Below, piece by piece: positions 52,749 to 61,926 of a stretch of DNA of 64,000 bases. The notes beneath the pieces were generated by a model. That model had not been told where the DNA came from, did no database searches, and worked only from the letters and a program-made list of their open reading frames with translations. A program made the translations under genes and the position numbers. The stretch is from Microvenator marinus (GTDB taxonomy: Bacteria; Myxococcota_A; Bradymonadia; Bradymonadales; Bradymonadaceae): the NCBI RefSeq assembly GCF_007993755.1, contig NZ_CP042467.1, positions 1,141,501 through 1,205,500 of the forward strand, read 5' to 3'. Positions within the stretch are counted from its first letter, which is position 1; each line of letters starts with the position of its first letter.

Positions 52749-55442
52749 ATGTGGAAGTCTAATTTTTGGATGGCGCCTCTAGTGCTTTTTCTCGCGGCTT
52801 GCGGAACCGATGATATCAAGAAAGGGCCACCGCAAGGCAACAATACGGACCCGAACAATTCAAACAACGGGTCGAATAACCTCAACAATTCCAACAACAC
52901 TCAGACCACCGGTTCCAATAATCAGGTGGATATGCCTCCAGACATGCAGGCCGAGTGTTCGGATGGTGTGATCTCCGGCGACGAGACCGATGTGGACTGC
53001 GGCGGATCTTGCGCTCCTTGTGAGCTCGGACAGGCCTGCACCCAGCCGTCCGACTGCTCAACCAACGTCTGTGAAGACGACCTCTGTGCACCCGAGAAGC
53101 TCGAAGTTGGAGCTGCCTGTTTGGAAGCCTCGGAGTGCCTGAGTGGCCAATGTGTGGCTTTTGGTGACGTGCAGATCTGTACCGATGCATGCGCCAACGG
53201 CTGCGCGCCAGGAACCACCTGCTTCGATGACCTCTGCGCCCCAGACTCCTATTGTGAGTCCGAGAACGGCATCGGATTCGGACCGGGATGTGAGAATACA
53301 CCCTGTGGCATCTGCGACGAGGTCGCAGAGTGTGTGGAAGAAGGAAATACCTTCACTTGCGTTTGCCCTGAAGGATACGCGGGAGACGGCACGTCTTGTG
53401 CCGACGTCAACGAATGCGACACTAACCCGTGCGACCCCAACGCAATCTGTTCCAACAATGAAGGCGGGTTCGAGTGTGCATGCCCTGCGGGTTATAACGG
53501 CGATGGGTTTGCGTGTACCGAGATCAACGAATGCGACCTCGGATTGGACAATTGTAGCCCTAATGCTGCTTGCGCCAATACCCCTGGCTCCTTCTCGTGC
53601 ACATGCCTCGCTGGTTTTGAGGGCGATGGCGTCCAGTGTGTGGACGTCAACGAATGCACCAATGGCACCGACGCGTGCCATACGAACGCAACCTGTAATA
53701 ACACGCAGGGCAGCTATACGTGTTCATGCAATCCTGGCTTCCAAGGCAATGGCACCACATGCACGGACATCAATGAATGCTCGAATAGCACCCTGAACAA
53801 CTGTCATTCGAATGCCTCATGCGCCAACACTCCGGGCTCGTACACATGCACCTGTGACCCAGGCTATCAGGGTAACGGCACTACATGCTCAGACATCAAT
53901 GAGTGCGCAAGCAATCCTTGCCCTAACAACTCAACCTGCACCAATTCGGCCGGTTCGTACTCCTGCGCTTGTGCGCCAGGCTACCGATTCAACGCGGCTA
54001 CCAATTCTTGCGACAATATCAACGAATGCGCCGAAAACACTGATAACTGCAGTCCCCTCGCGATTTGTGTGGACCAACCCGGAACGTTCGTGTGTGCCTG
54101 CAGCCTCGGCTACCAAGGAAACGGCGTGACATGCACCGATGTCAATGAGTGCACAGCTGGTACCGATAACTGTTCAGACAACGCCACCTGTCTCAACACC
54201 ACGGGTTCCTACACGTGTGAATGCAACACGGGTTACACCGGCGACGGAGTTAACTGTGCAAACGTGGATGAATGTGCCGACGGAACCGACCTTTGCTCTC
54301 AGTACGCGACATGCTCCGATACTGTCGGCTCTTACGATTGTACCTGTAACACCCCTTTCTATGGAGATGGCTTGAGCTGCGCGCGTAGCGGAGACACCTG
54401 CGGCGACCCATTCACACTCGTAGACCTCTCTACGTACACGGCCACCAACGTTGACTTCCAAAATCAGTACACCGTGACCCAATCGTGGTGCCCACAGCTC
54501 GACTTCTCGGGTGGAAACGGAGCCGACAACGTTTGGATGTTCACCCCTGACACCACCGGGTTCTATCATCTTCGCGTTCAGTCCGATTATGACGTGACGA
54601 TCGCCATCTACACCGATTGCGCCACCCCAGAATCCACCTGCGTTGGAGGAATGGACGACGACACCGGCTCCGGCTCAAACACCGAACTCATCGACGTCGA
54701 GCTCGTTGCGAACACCCCTTATTTCATCGTCGTTGATGCATACTCGTCGACCGGATCGGGCACGTATTCCATCGATATCCAGCCCAACGAGTGTCTCAAC
54801 GGTACCGATGCATGCTCCGATATCCAGACCTGCGAAGTCGACTACTTTGGATCGATTTGCACCTGCCCTGAGGGCTATGAACCTGACGGAACAGGAGGGT
54901 GCGCGGACATCAACGAATGTGATCTATCTCCGTGCGGTGACGGAACCTGCGTCAACACCGATGGCTCCTATGAGTGTACCTGTGACGCACCTTCTGTGCC
55001 GCTCGATGATGTTTGCATCATTCCAGCGCTTGGTGACCACTGCTCAAATCCGTTCGTTGTTGGAGCGGTCCCGTACAACAACGCCTCGAACAACTCGGCC
55101 GCCAATGCCTTCTACAGGTTTACAGATACCAGCCAGTGTGATGGTGCAGCCTACTCGCCATTGAGTAGTAGCCGGGAAGAGGTGTACGCCTTCACTCCGA
55201 CAGTCGCAGGGAACTACACGTTCACAATGACGCCGGGATACGATGCCGTGCTCTACATCGCTGAAGATTGCGAAACAATTGAGACCACATGCCTTGCGGG
55301 CGCCGATGATTCCGTGGGCCAGGGAGTCGAAACCATCACGGTAGACCTTCTCCAGGGCCAAACATACTACATCTTCGCAGACGCTTACGGCTCGGGCACA
55401 GGAACCTACAGCCTGGACATCATCTGCAATAACTGCCCGTAG
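52749..55442 (+). CDS. EGF-repeat lipoprotein with two pre-peptidase-like domains
   Basis: 897 residues. Lipobox LAAC (Cys 18), an Asn-rich linker, then a Cys-rich segment with the DETDVDCGG motif seen in many myxobacterial surface proteins. About nine EGF-like modules follow, most of the calcium-binding DxNEC type with CxCxxGYxGxG ends, then a beta-sandwich of PPC type (YTVTQSWCPQLDF), two more EGF modules and a second such sandwich. The Asx-hydroxylation pattern C-x-N-x4-F/Y-x-C occurs in several modules. AGGAG supports the start. An adhesive or surface-binding role is likely; partner unknown. Confidence 0.83.
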   Translation: MWKSNFWMAPLVLFLAACGTDDIKKGPPQGNNTDPNNSNNGSNNLNNSNNTQTTGSNNQVDMPPDMQAECSDGVISGDETDVDCGGSCAPCELGQACTQPSDCSTNVCEDDLCAPEKLEVGAACLEASECLSGQCVAFGDVQICTDACANGCAPGTTCFDDLCAPDSYCESENGIGFGPGCENTPCGICDEVAECVEEGNTFTCVCPEGYAGDGTSCADVNECDTNPCDPNAICSNNEGGFECACPAGYNGDGFACTEINECDLGLDNCSPNAACANTPGSFSCTCLAGFEGDGVQCVDVNECTNGTDACHTNATCNNTQGSYTCSCNPGFQGNGTTCTDINECSNSTLNNCHSNASCANTPGSYTCTCDPGYQGNGTTCSDINECASNPCPNNSTCTNSAGSYSCACAPGYRFNAATNSCDNINECAENTDNCSPLAICVDQPGTFVCACSLGYQGNGVTCTDVNECTAGTDNCSDNATCLNTTGSYTCECNTGYTGDGVNCANVDECADGTDLCSQYATCSDTVGSYDCTCNTPFYGDGLSCARSGDTCGDPFTLVDLSTYTATNVDFQNQYTVTQSWCPQLDFSGGNGADNVWMFTPDTTGFYHLRVQSDYDVTIAIYTDCATPESTCVGGMDDDTGSGSNTELIDVELVANTPYFIVVDAYSSTGSGTYSIDIQPNECLNGTDACSDIQTCEVDYFGSICTCPEGYEPDGTGGCADINECDLSPCGDGTCVNTDGSYECTCDAPSVPLDDVCIIPALGDHCSNPFVVGAVPYNNASNNSAANAFYRFTDTSQCDGAAYSPLSSSREEVYAFTPTVAGNYTFTMTPGYDAVLYIAEDCETIETTCLAGADDSVGQGVETITVDLLQGQTYYIFADAYGSGTGTYSLDIICNNCP

Positions 55443-55504
55443 AGGAGGGCTCTGTTCAAAATGCAGAGCAGATATCCATAAAGCAGTTAATCTTCACGAA
55501 GTCC

Positions 55505-55585
55505 TGACCATCGACTTTTTATGGGTCTCGCAATCGACTCTCTATGGGTTTCGCGATGACCATCGACTTTTTATGGGCCTCGCAA
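55505..55585. repeat. Three imperfect direct repeats of 23-29 bp
   Basis: Units at 55505-55533, 55534-55556 and 55557-55585 share the core tcgactttttatgggtctcg with small changes; units 1 and 3 differ by one base and the middle unit is shorter. They lie between two convergent genes and do not code. Function unknown; possible regulatory or recombination remnant. Confidence 0.7.
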
Positions 55586-55614
55586 TGACCATCCATGTGA
55601 GACGGAGCCCTCAT

Positions 55615-56187
55615 TTACTTGGAGACTTGCTTGCGAATGTGCTTGATGAGGTCCGGAAGGGTATCCTTCTGGGCCTTTTTGATGAGTGCATCAGGAACCG
55701 AGAGGTCGGGAACCGCGTGCACCTTGTAGACCACAAGGGAGCGCGTGTTCTCGATATCAAAGCTCTGAATGCGCCAAGAGCCTACGTTGGACTCAAAATC
55801 GCCTTCGATGAGCTGCCACTCGCGACTCCACACGGGCGGGCCGACCTTATGAGTGGCCTTGGTCTTGGCCGTCAGGTCTGAGATCGGCCACGGCATCGCC
55901 GTGGTCACCTGGCAAACGACTTCTTTGCCATTTCGGCTAATCTCCTGGGCTTTCGCCACGCGGATCATGGTCTTCTTGTAATTCTTACACTCAGAAATCA
56001 GGTCCCAGACTTTTGAGGGTGGCGCGTCGATCACCGCTGTCACGGTAGCTTCCGGGATATCTGAGCCTTTGATCGCTTTGGTTTCAACGATGATCTCACC
56101 CTTCGACAATCGACCATGGTACGTCTCTTGAGCGTGTACGGATGACACCAAAAGCCCCAACACACACACAAACATCACCTTCTTCAT
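55615..56187 (-). CDS. Periplasmic START-like (SRPBCC/Coq10-type) protein
   Basis: 190 residues with a signal peptide cut near VHAQ. The pattern VTAVIDAPPSKVWDLISECKNY and the C-terminal helix SVPDALIKKAQKDTLPDLIK fit the helix-grip START/SRPBCC fold that binds lipids or polyketides in a central cavity. Exported members are uncommon but known. Convergent with the EGF-repeat gene. The terminator at 56270-56299 ends transcription of the gene behind it. Confidence 0.72.
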   Translation of the reverse strand: MKKVMFVCVLGLLVSSVHAQETYHGRLSKGEIIVETKAIKGSDIPEATVTAVIDAPPSKVWDLISECKNYKKTMIRVAKAQEISRNGKEVVCQVTTAMPWPISDLTAKTKATHKVGPPVWSREWQLIEGDFESNVGSWRIQSFDIENTRSLVVYKVHAVPDLSVPDALIKKAQKDTLPDLIKHIRKQVSK

Positions 56188-56269
56188 TCATAACTCCAAT
56201 TTCACATGGCCGCTGAAACTCGCTCGAGTCAAGCAGGATAGCAGGCTCAACTAGACACGCAACCCAACG

Positions 56270-56299
56270 AAAAAAGCCGTCCCTTTGTAAGGACGGCTT
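56270..56299 (-). terminator. Rho-independent terminator of the Cys-rich lipoprotein gene
   Basis: On the minus strand AAGCCGTCC pairs with GGACGGCTT over 9 bp around an 8-base loop and is followed by TTTTT. It lies 24 bases after the stop of the upstream minus-strand gene. Confidence 0.85.
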
Positions 56300-56323
56300 A
56301 GCATACACAAAATTCACGAACGC

Positions 56324-57286
56324 CTAGTTGAAGATCACCACGCAACACCCTTGGGAGCAGTACTCATTGCTCGCGGCGCATGGAATCGTCGCCGAGCAAA
56401 CCTGCTCCCCATCATCGCATGTGTACGGAGGGTCGTTTGGATCGGGGTCCGGGTTGTTCGTACCCGGTGTATTGTTTGTGCCGGGCGTGTTGTTTGTCCC
56501 GGGATTTGGGTTATTTGTCGTATTGTTCGGGTCCTCGTAACAAGAGGCAGGAAGGTCAGCAACGGTTTTGCCACCACACAATTCGCATTCGCCGCAAGTG
56601 TTGATGCACTGCTCGGTCTGCTCACAGGTCGTGCAAGACTCGATATCACTCAGCGAACAATCACTGCCCGTCACCACAAAGACCGGACCGCTGCCATCAT
56701 TAGGATAGACTTCACAACAACCGAAACAATCACATCCGTTCGGCGTATAGGGGCGGCAGAAGTCGATGCATCGCTGAGACACCGTACAATCCGGATGATC
56801 CGCTGGAAGATCGCCTGTCAAACAATCCGTCTTATACCGACACCCATCATCGCCCTGCCCTGAGTTGCCATCAAAGAAACAGTCTTGCCAAATGGGGTCC
56901 ACGTTATCGCCAGGAATTCCCGTTGCGAAGCTGCCCTCGTCATTATCGTAAGGTCCCGTGCACTCAGCATCAAAACCGTCCGTGACACCATCGCCGTCGT
57001 TATCGATCCCATCGGAGCATTCACACGCCACATCTCCGCAGAGAACTTGGCCCTGCTCGTTCGTATCGAACGGAGAAGTCCCGGTATTGGATCCGGCGTT
57101 GGTCCCGTTGTTCGAGGCGCCACCATTGTTCGGTCCCGTCGTTCCAGTTCCAGTGCCATTGTTGCTCTGAGTCGTGTTATTCTGATTATTATCCCCACCA
57201 TTAGGTCCCTGACTGGTGCTCGAATCATCCGAACACGCCAAGCTCAATGAAGCTCCCAAACAAATCAACCACATCTTCGCGCGCAT
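56324..57286 (-). CDS. Cys-rich lipoprotein with Asn-rich linker
   Basis: 320 residues. Lipobox LSLAC (Cys 18); then an Asn/Gly/Thr linker of about 55 residues. [13 protein letters not shown] segment resembles calcium-binding thrombospondin type 3 repeats, followed by a Cys-dense domain with about 20 cysteines and a second linker with PGTNNT repeats. The inner ATG is chosen for GGAGG 4 bases before it. A 7-bp inverted repeat (TGCGGCA/TGCCGCA, 57300-57327) lies in the leader. Function unknown. Confidence 0.7.
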   Translation of the reverse strand: MRAKMWLICLGASLSLACSDDSSTSQGPNGGDNNQNNTTQSNNGTGTGTTGPNNGGASNNGTNAGSNTGTSPFDTNEQGQVLCGDVACECSDGIDNDGDGVTDGFDAECTGPYDNDEGSFATGIPGDNVDPIWQDCFFDGNSGQGDDGCRYKTDCLTGDLPADHPDCTVSQRCIDFCRPYTPNGCDCFGCCEVYPNDGSGPVFVVTGSDCSLSDIESCTTCEQTEQCINTCGECELCGGKTVADLPASCYEDPNNTTNNPNPGTNNTPGTNNTPGTNNPDPDPNDPPYTCDDGEQVCSATIPCAASNEYCSQGCCVVIFN

Positions 57287-57299
57287 AGTGCCTCCGATT

Positions 57300-57327
57300 T
57301 GCGGCAGGTGTATTCCAAGATGCCGCA
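57300..57327. repeat. Inverted repeat in the leader of the Cys-rich lipoprotein gene
   Basis: TGCGGCA (57300-57306) and TGCCGCA (57321-57327) form perfect 7-bp arms around a 14-base loop, 14 bases from the start codon. No T-run follows. It may be an mRNA leader hairpin. Confidence 0.4.
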
Positions 57328-57347
57328 TTTGGTCATAAAATCACGTT

Positions 57348-57481
57348 CTCCCGTTAGAGGCCCTAGGATAACCATTCTAGCATCGCACAACAAGTTTACC
57401 GCGAAGACCAATGCCGAATCTCAAGATAAAAGTGTATTCTGACTTACTTCGAGGCCTTTTCGTGTTAAACTCCCGTTAGAG
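57348..57481. repeat. Two 12-bp direct repeats in the shared upstream region
   Basis: CTCCCGTTAGAG occurs twice, at 57348-57359 and 57470-57481, in the intergenic region between the divergent Cys-rich lipoprotein and TIGR02147 genes. The spacing (122 bases) suggests regulator sites at either promoter, but chance is possible. Confidence 0.4.
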
Positions 57482-57525
57482 CAAAGCTGCCCAAGACAAC
57501 CCAATACCTAAAGGCGTCATTGCAT

Positions 57526-58368
57526 ATGAACTCCTGGAAGCCTGACATCTTCGCGTATCTCGATTACAGGGCATATCTAAGGGACTTCTACGACCGAGCG
57601 AAAGAGCATTCTCGCGTCTATTCATTTCGCTACCTCGCTCGCCGCGCAGGCTTCAGCTCTCCAAACTTCATTAAGCTCGTCATGGACGGCAAACGAAACC
57701 TCGGCGACGCGAGCATCGAACCCGTCGCGAGAGCCCTTGACCTCGACGAAGACGAATCGAGCTTCTTCCATTCTCTTGTCATCTTCGATCAGGCCGCAAC
57801 CGCCGAGCAAAAAAACGAGGTCTTCGAGCAAATCGCAGCCAGCAGACGCTTCCGAAACGCAAGGCGCATCGACCACAACATGTTCGAGTACCTCTCGCAC
57901 TGGTATTACCCAGCGATCCGAGAACTCTCTGCGCGCCCCGATTTCAAACCCGATCCGGCCTGGATATCGCCCAGACTCCACCCGAAAGTCCCTGAAGCGC
58001 AAGTCGCTCGAGCCCTTGAACTACTCTATGAACTTGAGGTCTTAATCCCAGACGAAGACGGCACGTGCTCACGAGGACAACCAAGTCTGACGACTGGACA
58101 TGAAGTCGGATCTCTTGCTATCGGAAACTTTCACCGACAGATGATGTCAAAAGCTGCGGAGTCGATCGAGTCGACCCCACGAACCCTGAGGGACATTAGT
58201 GGTTTGACAGTATGCGTCTCAGAAAGCCTCATCCCCGAGATCAAGAATCGGATTCATCAATTTCGTGAATCTCTTTTGGAACTTTGTGATAGTGATGAAG
58301 GACCTGAAGTTGTCTATCAAATCAATTTTCAACTTTTTCCGCTGACCAAGAACGAGCCAGAAGAATGA
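57526..58368 (+). CDS. TIGR02147-family protein (DUF4423)
   Basis: 280 residues with the family block KPDIFAYLDYRAYLRDFYD at the start, then FSSPNFIKLVMDGKRNLG and a C-terminal ESLLELCDSDE region. The N-terminal part is likely a helix-turn-helix-like regulator; the family is expanded in Fibrobacter and in Deltaproteobacteria. Its stop overlaps the next lipoprotein gene as ATGA. Start chosen as ATG; a TTG 6 bases earlier has a better-spaced AAGG and remains possible. A regulatory role is inferred from other members. Confidence 0.78.
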   Translation: MNSWKPDIFAYLDYRAYLRDFYDRAKEHSRVYSFRYLARRAGFSSPNFIKLVMDGKRNLGDASIEPVARALDLDEDESSFFHSLVIFDQAATAEQKNEVFEQIAASRRFRNARRIDHNMFEYLSHWYYPAIRELSARPDFKPDPAWISPRLHPKVPEAQVARALELLYELEVLIPDEDGTCSRGQPSLTTGHEVGSLAIGNFHRQMMSKAAESIESTPRTLRDISGLTVCVSESLIPEIKNRIHQFRESLLELCDSDEGPEVVYQINFQLFPLTKNEPEE

Positions 58369-59045
58369 AACGTCTTATCCCTATCCTAATTTTGGCGTCC
58401 GGATGCGTGGGGACTGATGTCGGAAACCCTCAGGACAAGAACGACGTTGATGTGACCATTACGCTCGAAACAGATTTTCAAACTACAACCCAGACCTTAG
58501 AGGCAGAAGGTTTTAGTATCATTGAAGCCAACGCCACGCTTTTTGCCGTTGAAATGTCCAACAACTGTGATGTGGACGAGTCTGCACTAACACAGGGTCC
58601 CTTCGCCGTTGACCTGCTCGTCACGGAGAGCATCCCTGTCAAAACTCAGGGCCCAGGTACCTATTGCAAGGCCACTTTCAGTTTTGGAGAAGCAAACAAG
58701 CCTCTCGAAAACTGGCTAGAGATTTCCGGGACTCTGCCCGACGAGCGTGAATTCAGAATTGAGGCGAAAAGGTCAGAAAAACTCATCTTCAACGGGCGAG
58801 ATTCGTTTGTTGTGGATGATGACGGTGCGAGCTTCAATTTGAGCTTCGACGCACTCAACTGGCTTAAAGACGCGGCCCTCCCAGACGAAAACCCGGTCAT
58901 TATCTCCGACAATTCCAACGCCGCCCTCTACAATCAGTTCCGTCAATACTTCCGAGACCAGAGCAGGCTCTACAAAGACTCAAATCGGGACAATATCATT
59001 GGCCCTGACGAGCGGAACCCGATTGCCGACCTCATGGCGAACTAG
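58365..59045 (+). CDS. Lipoprotein paired with the TIGR02147-type gene
   Basis: 226 residues. Lipobox ASGC (Cys 14) followed by GTDVGNP, a motif seen after the lipid site in lipoproteins that occur next to TIGR02147 genes. The mature part is beta-rich with two Cys and ends in a short helical region with a possible metal-binding DSNRDNIIGPDE loop (EF-hand-like). It overlaps the TIGR02147 gene by 4 bases. Its tail overlaps the convergent gene by 14 bases. Function unknown. Confidence 0.68.
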   Translation: MKRLIPILILASGCVGTDVGNPQDKNDVDVTITLETDFQTTTQTLEAEGFSIIEANATLFAVEMSNNCDVDESALTQGPFAVDLLVTESIPVKTQGPGTYCKATFSFGEANKPLENWLEISGTLPDEREFRIEAKRSEKLIFNGRDSFVVDDDGASFNLSFDALNWLKDAALPDENPVIISDNSNAALYNQFRQYFRDQSRLYKDSNRDNIIGPDERNPIADLMAN

Positions 59046-59544
59046 TCGGCGAACTAACCCTCACCTCTTGAATCTCAAACACCGGGCGGCCATCGCAACT
59101 TCCCCTGACGTGCCTCCACGCTCCGGGAGTCTGCCAGACCACCAGACATCGCTGTTCTCCGAACTCAATCTCCAACGTCATCGGGCGCAACGTCTCAGCT
59201 TCGAGCTCAATCGCCAACTTTGCCGAAGCATATCGGTAGACGATAACATCCTCTTGAGCGTCAATAAGCCGTATCCCAACAAATCGGACTCCACCCAAAT
59301 TCGACTGCCATTTCAGGCTCAAAAGATGCTTCAGGAGCCGATGCCCGACATCTGTCGACGGAATCTTCGACACATCATACGACACCCGCGACACGCCCTC
59401 GCCCACCAGATCAGCGGCAACTTGCCCCTTGACCTCGTCGAGGATCATCCACGTGCTCAACTTTTGAGGAGGCACCTGGCTGATGCCACTACTCGGGATC
59501 ACTAAGACCCCGAGCAGGACCAGAATCAGGTGAGCGAAGTGCAT
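59032..59544 (-). CDS. Small exported protein of unknown function
   Basis: 170 residues with a signal peptide ending near SSGISQV. The mature part is a mixed alpha/beta domain with two Cys and no family motif that I recognise. It overlaps galU by 19 bases at its start, so both may be co-transcribed, and its end overlaps the TIGR02147 partner gene. Confidence 0.6.
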   Translation of the reverse strand: MHFAHLILVLLGVLVIPSSGISQVPPQKLSTWMILDEVKGQVAADLVGEGVSRVSYDVSKIPSTDVGHRLLKHLLSLKWQSNLGGVRFVGIRLIDAQEDVIVYRYASAKLAIELEAETLRPMTLEIEFGEQRCLVVWQTPGAWRHVRGSCDGRPVFEIQEVRVSSPTSSP

Positions 59545-60404
59545 GTCTTCTTCAGGAATTCGAGCACACCATCACGCAATTCAGGACGCTCAAGCGCGAA
59601 AGAAACGTTCGCTGTAATCAGTCCGAGACGGTCGCCGATATCGTGCCGCACGCCGTGGAATGATGCGCCAATAAGTGCGCGCTCTCGACTCAGGCGAGCC
59701 AATGCGTCTGTCAGTTGGATCTCACCGCTTTGGTCTGATCGCACGTCTTCAAGATACTTGAAAATAATCGATGGCAAGACGTAGCGACCAATCACGGCAA
59801 GGTTGGAAGGCGCGAGGTCTTGGGCGGGTTTCTCCACGAGCATACGCACGCGCCAGAGTCCCTCACCCCATTGCTCTCCGTCCATAATGCCGTATCGGCT
59901 AACCTCTTCGCGAGGCACTTCCATCACGCTGACCACGCCCTCACCATACTTCTCGTAGACGTCGAGCATCTGGCGCGATGCCGTAGGTTCAGCGGAGATG
60001 ATGTCGTCAGGAAGCAAGACCAAGAACGGCTCGTCCCCAACCACATCTTTTGCACAGAGAATCGCGTGACCAAGCCCCAGTGGCTTCTTCTGACGCACAG
60101 AAATTGTGCGAACCATGCGGCCGATATTGCGTACGACTTCAAGTTCCTGGGTCTTTCCTCGTTCCTCTAGGATTCCCTCGAGCTCATAGCTAAAGTCGAA
60201 ATGGTCCTCGATCTGGCCCTTGCCACGGCTCGTGACCAAGATGACCTCTTCGATGCCCGATTTGATACACTCTTCAACGATGACCTGAATCGCCGGAACA
60301 TCGACGATTGGAAGGAGTTCCTTCGGTACTGATTTTGTAACGGGAAGGAGTCGCGTCCCAAGTCCCGCTACGGGGATAACTGCCTTTCTTACTTTCTTAT
60401 GCAT
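59526..60404 (-). CDS. galU: UTP-glucose-1-phosphate uridylyltransferase
   Basis: Makes UDP-glucose from glucose-1-phosphate and UTP for envelope polysaccharides. 292 residues, normal length. The nucleotide-binding motif PVAGLGTRLLPVTK and the substrate block LLPDDIISAE are intact, and VEKPAQDLAPSNLAVIGRY is the conserved second-substrate region. AGGA about 8 bases upstream supports the ATG; a TTG directly before it is ignored. Follows lgt after 26 bases. Confidence 0.95.
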   Translation of the reverse strand: MHKKVRKAVIPVAGLGTRLLPVTKSVPKELLPIVDVPAIQVIVEECIKSGIEEVILVTSRGKGQIEDHFDFSYELEGILEERGKTQELEVVRNIGRMVRTISVRQKKPLGLGHAILCAKDVVGDEPFLVLLPDDIISAEPTASRQMLDVYEKYGEGVVSVMEVPREEVSRYGIMDGEQWGEGLWRVRMLVEKPAQDLAPSNLAVIGRYVLPSIIFKYLEDVRSDQSGEIQLTDALARLSRERALIGASFHGVRHDIGDRLGLITANVSFALERPELRDGVLEFLKKTCTSLT

Positions 60405-60430
60405 CAATCCATTCCTTGTTTTCTAAACGT

Positions 60431-61300
60431 TTACTTCTTAGCTTTGGGGTCGCTTTCAACCGCTTTCGGCTCGTACTTCTTCCATACGATCGGCTCGCCC
60501 TTCCTGACTCGATTGAAGAAGTAGAGCGAGACGAGGAAGAGCAGGATCGACATGTACTGCCCCGGAGTCAGGCCGAAATAGCGAATATCGCCTCCCAGCT
60601 CCGGTGGCACTCTCAGGAAGTCGAGCGTAAAGCGAGCTGGCGCGTACATCATACCAACCAACGTCACGAAGAAGTACGTCGGCCGCGGCTTTTTGTCCGC
60701 AATCATCACGGTGGTCACAATCACAATCCACCAAATCGACTCGTAGAAGCCCAGATCGTGGCGGATCGTTCCGTCCGTCCATTGAATTCCGAGGAAGAAA
60801 TCGGTCTCAGCACCAGGGTGGTCGTGAACCGACGCACACCCGAAACGCCCGAACATCCAGCCAAACGTCAATCCATACGCAGCGAGATCGACCATCTGCG
60901 GAAAGTCGATGTGGGGGTGGCGCCACCTGTAGATCCACGCCCCCAAAATACCGCCCAGCAATCCACCAAAGCTCGAGATCTGTCCCCAAACCTTAAAGAG
61001 AATCAACGGGTCTTCGAGGATTTTCTCAGGCGTGTAGAAGACGACGTCAAAAACGTGCGAAAACACCCACCCAATCGCCACCAGGTAGATTCCAAAATTC
61101 TGAAACTCTTCGCCTGATATCCCAAGCTTTTCTTCAGCCCTTTTGCTCGACATATGAAAGGCGAGCATCAAGCCTAGTGCCACCAAAAGGCCAAATGAGT
61201 GGATTTCAAGGGGTCCAATACCGCCCAGAGTAAAATCGCCCAGCGGCTTGAAGGGCCCAAAGGTAAAGGCGTCGTATGGGATTGAGGCTAATAAATTCAT
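60431..61300 (-). CDS. lgt: Prolipoprotein diacylglyceryl transferase family protein
   Basis: Transfers diacylglycerol from phosphatidylglycerol to the lipobox Cys of prolipoproteins, the first step of lipoprotein maturation in the inner membrane. 289 residues, about seven membrane helices. The family RxxGCxxxHD segment reads FGRFGCASVHDHPG, and YESIWWIVIV and ARFTLDFLRVP are also typical. GGAG 6 bases upstream supports the start. The many lipoprotein genes around make this gene's product central to the region. The catalytic Arg/His residues appear present, but the Lgt HGGL motif is not obvious. Confidence 0.85.
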   Translation of the reverse strand: MNLLASIPYDAFTFGPFKPLGDFTLGGIGPLEIHSFGLLVALGLMLAFHMSSKRAEEKLGISGEEFQNFGIYLVAIGWVFSHVFDVVFYTPEKILEDPLILFKVWGQISSFGGLLGGILGAWIYRWRHPHIDFPQMVDLAAYGLTFGWMFGRFGCASVHDHPGAETDFFLGIQWTDGTIRHDLGFYESIWWIVIVTTVMIADKKPRPTYFFVTLVGMMYAPARFTLDFLRVPPELGGDIRYFGLTPGQYMSILLFLVSLYFFNRVRKGEPIVWKKYEPKAVESDPKAKK

Positions 61301-61429
61301 TCAGAACTCCAATGCACTTGCCGAATTCAGCCGGTGGAACGTACACAGAGTCCAAGATTCTAGCAACTTGGGGAACATTCCTGCGGCTCGGATGTCGAAC
61401 TTCATACAACCGACTACCGAGGCCTACGC

Positions 61430-61807
61430 ATGAAGATGACTCTCGCAAAATCCCTACTCATCTTGGTTTTCACGTCTTCCACAGCGTGTGGATTCCTCGA
61501 TGAAGACATCTGGATCGACGAAATTGATTTCGAGGAATCGCTCTCAATCTCCGGCTACTCATCCTTTGGGATCTCGTCATGCGGTGGATACAGGCTCTAC
61601 CGAAGGGCGAGCGTGACGTCGTTGGACCCGATGATTATCAGGGTTCCGATTCGTCGCCCCAGGCCGATCGACTCCGAACAAGAATCGATGATTCAACACG
61701 AAACCAACGCAACACACGCGCAGCTGGCGTCGTCCAATACCCGCACTCAAACGCCTGATTGGCTCATTCCCTTTGTAGAGGCATCCGAGCTTGAGCTCAG
61801 ACCATAA
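61430..61807 (+). CDS. Small lipoprotein
   Basis: 125 residues; lipobox SSTAC at Cys 20. The mature part has a short acidic region, two further Cys (about residue 50) and a basic Arg/Pro segment, with no family signature. Divergent from lgt with 129 bases between. A second ATG two codons downstream is also possible. Low-complexity tail; the gene could be an orphan surface lipoprotein. Confidence 0.55.
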   Translation: MKMTLAKSLLILVFTSSTACGFLDEDIWIDEIDFEESLSISGYSSFGISSCGGYRLYRRASVTSLDPMIIRVPIRRPRPIDSEQESMIQHETNATHAQLASSNTRTQTPDWLIPFVEASELELRP

Positions 61808-61926
61808 TCCTTGGCACCACTTCTGGTTGGTGTTAGGCTCTCACTCATTCAGAACAATAAGACTTGTACAAAGTGCCTTTGCGAAACATGCAAAACTGAG
61901 AGACAATGAAGGCCTGAGTGAGAACC

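Noticed and set aside
61808-61830. CACCA/TGGTG inverted pair after the small lipoprotein gene
   Set aside because: Five-base arms without a T-run; not convincing as a terminator.
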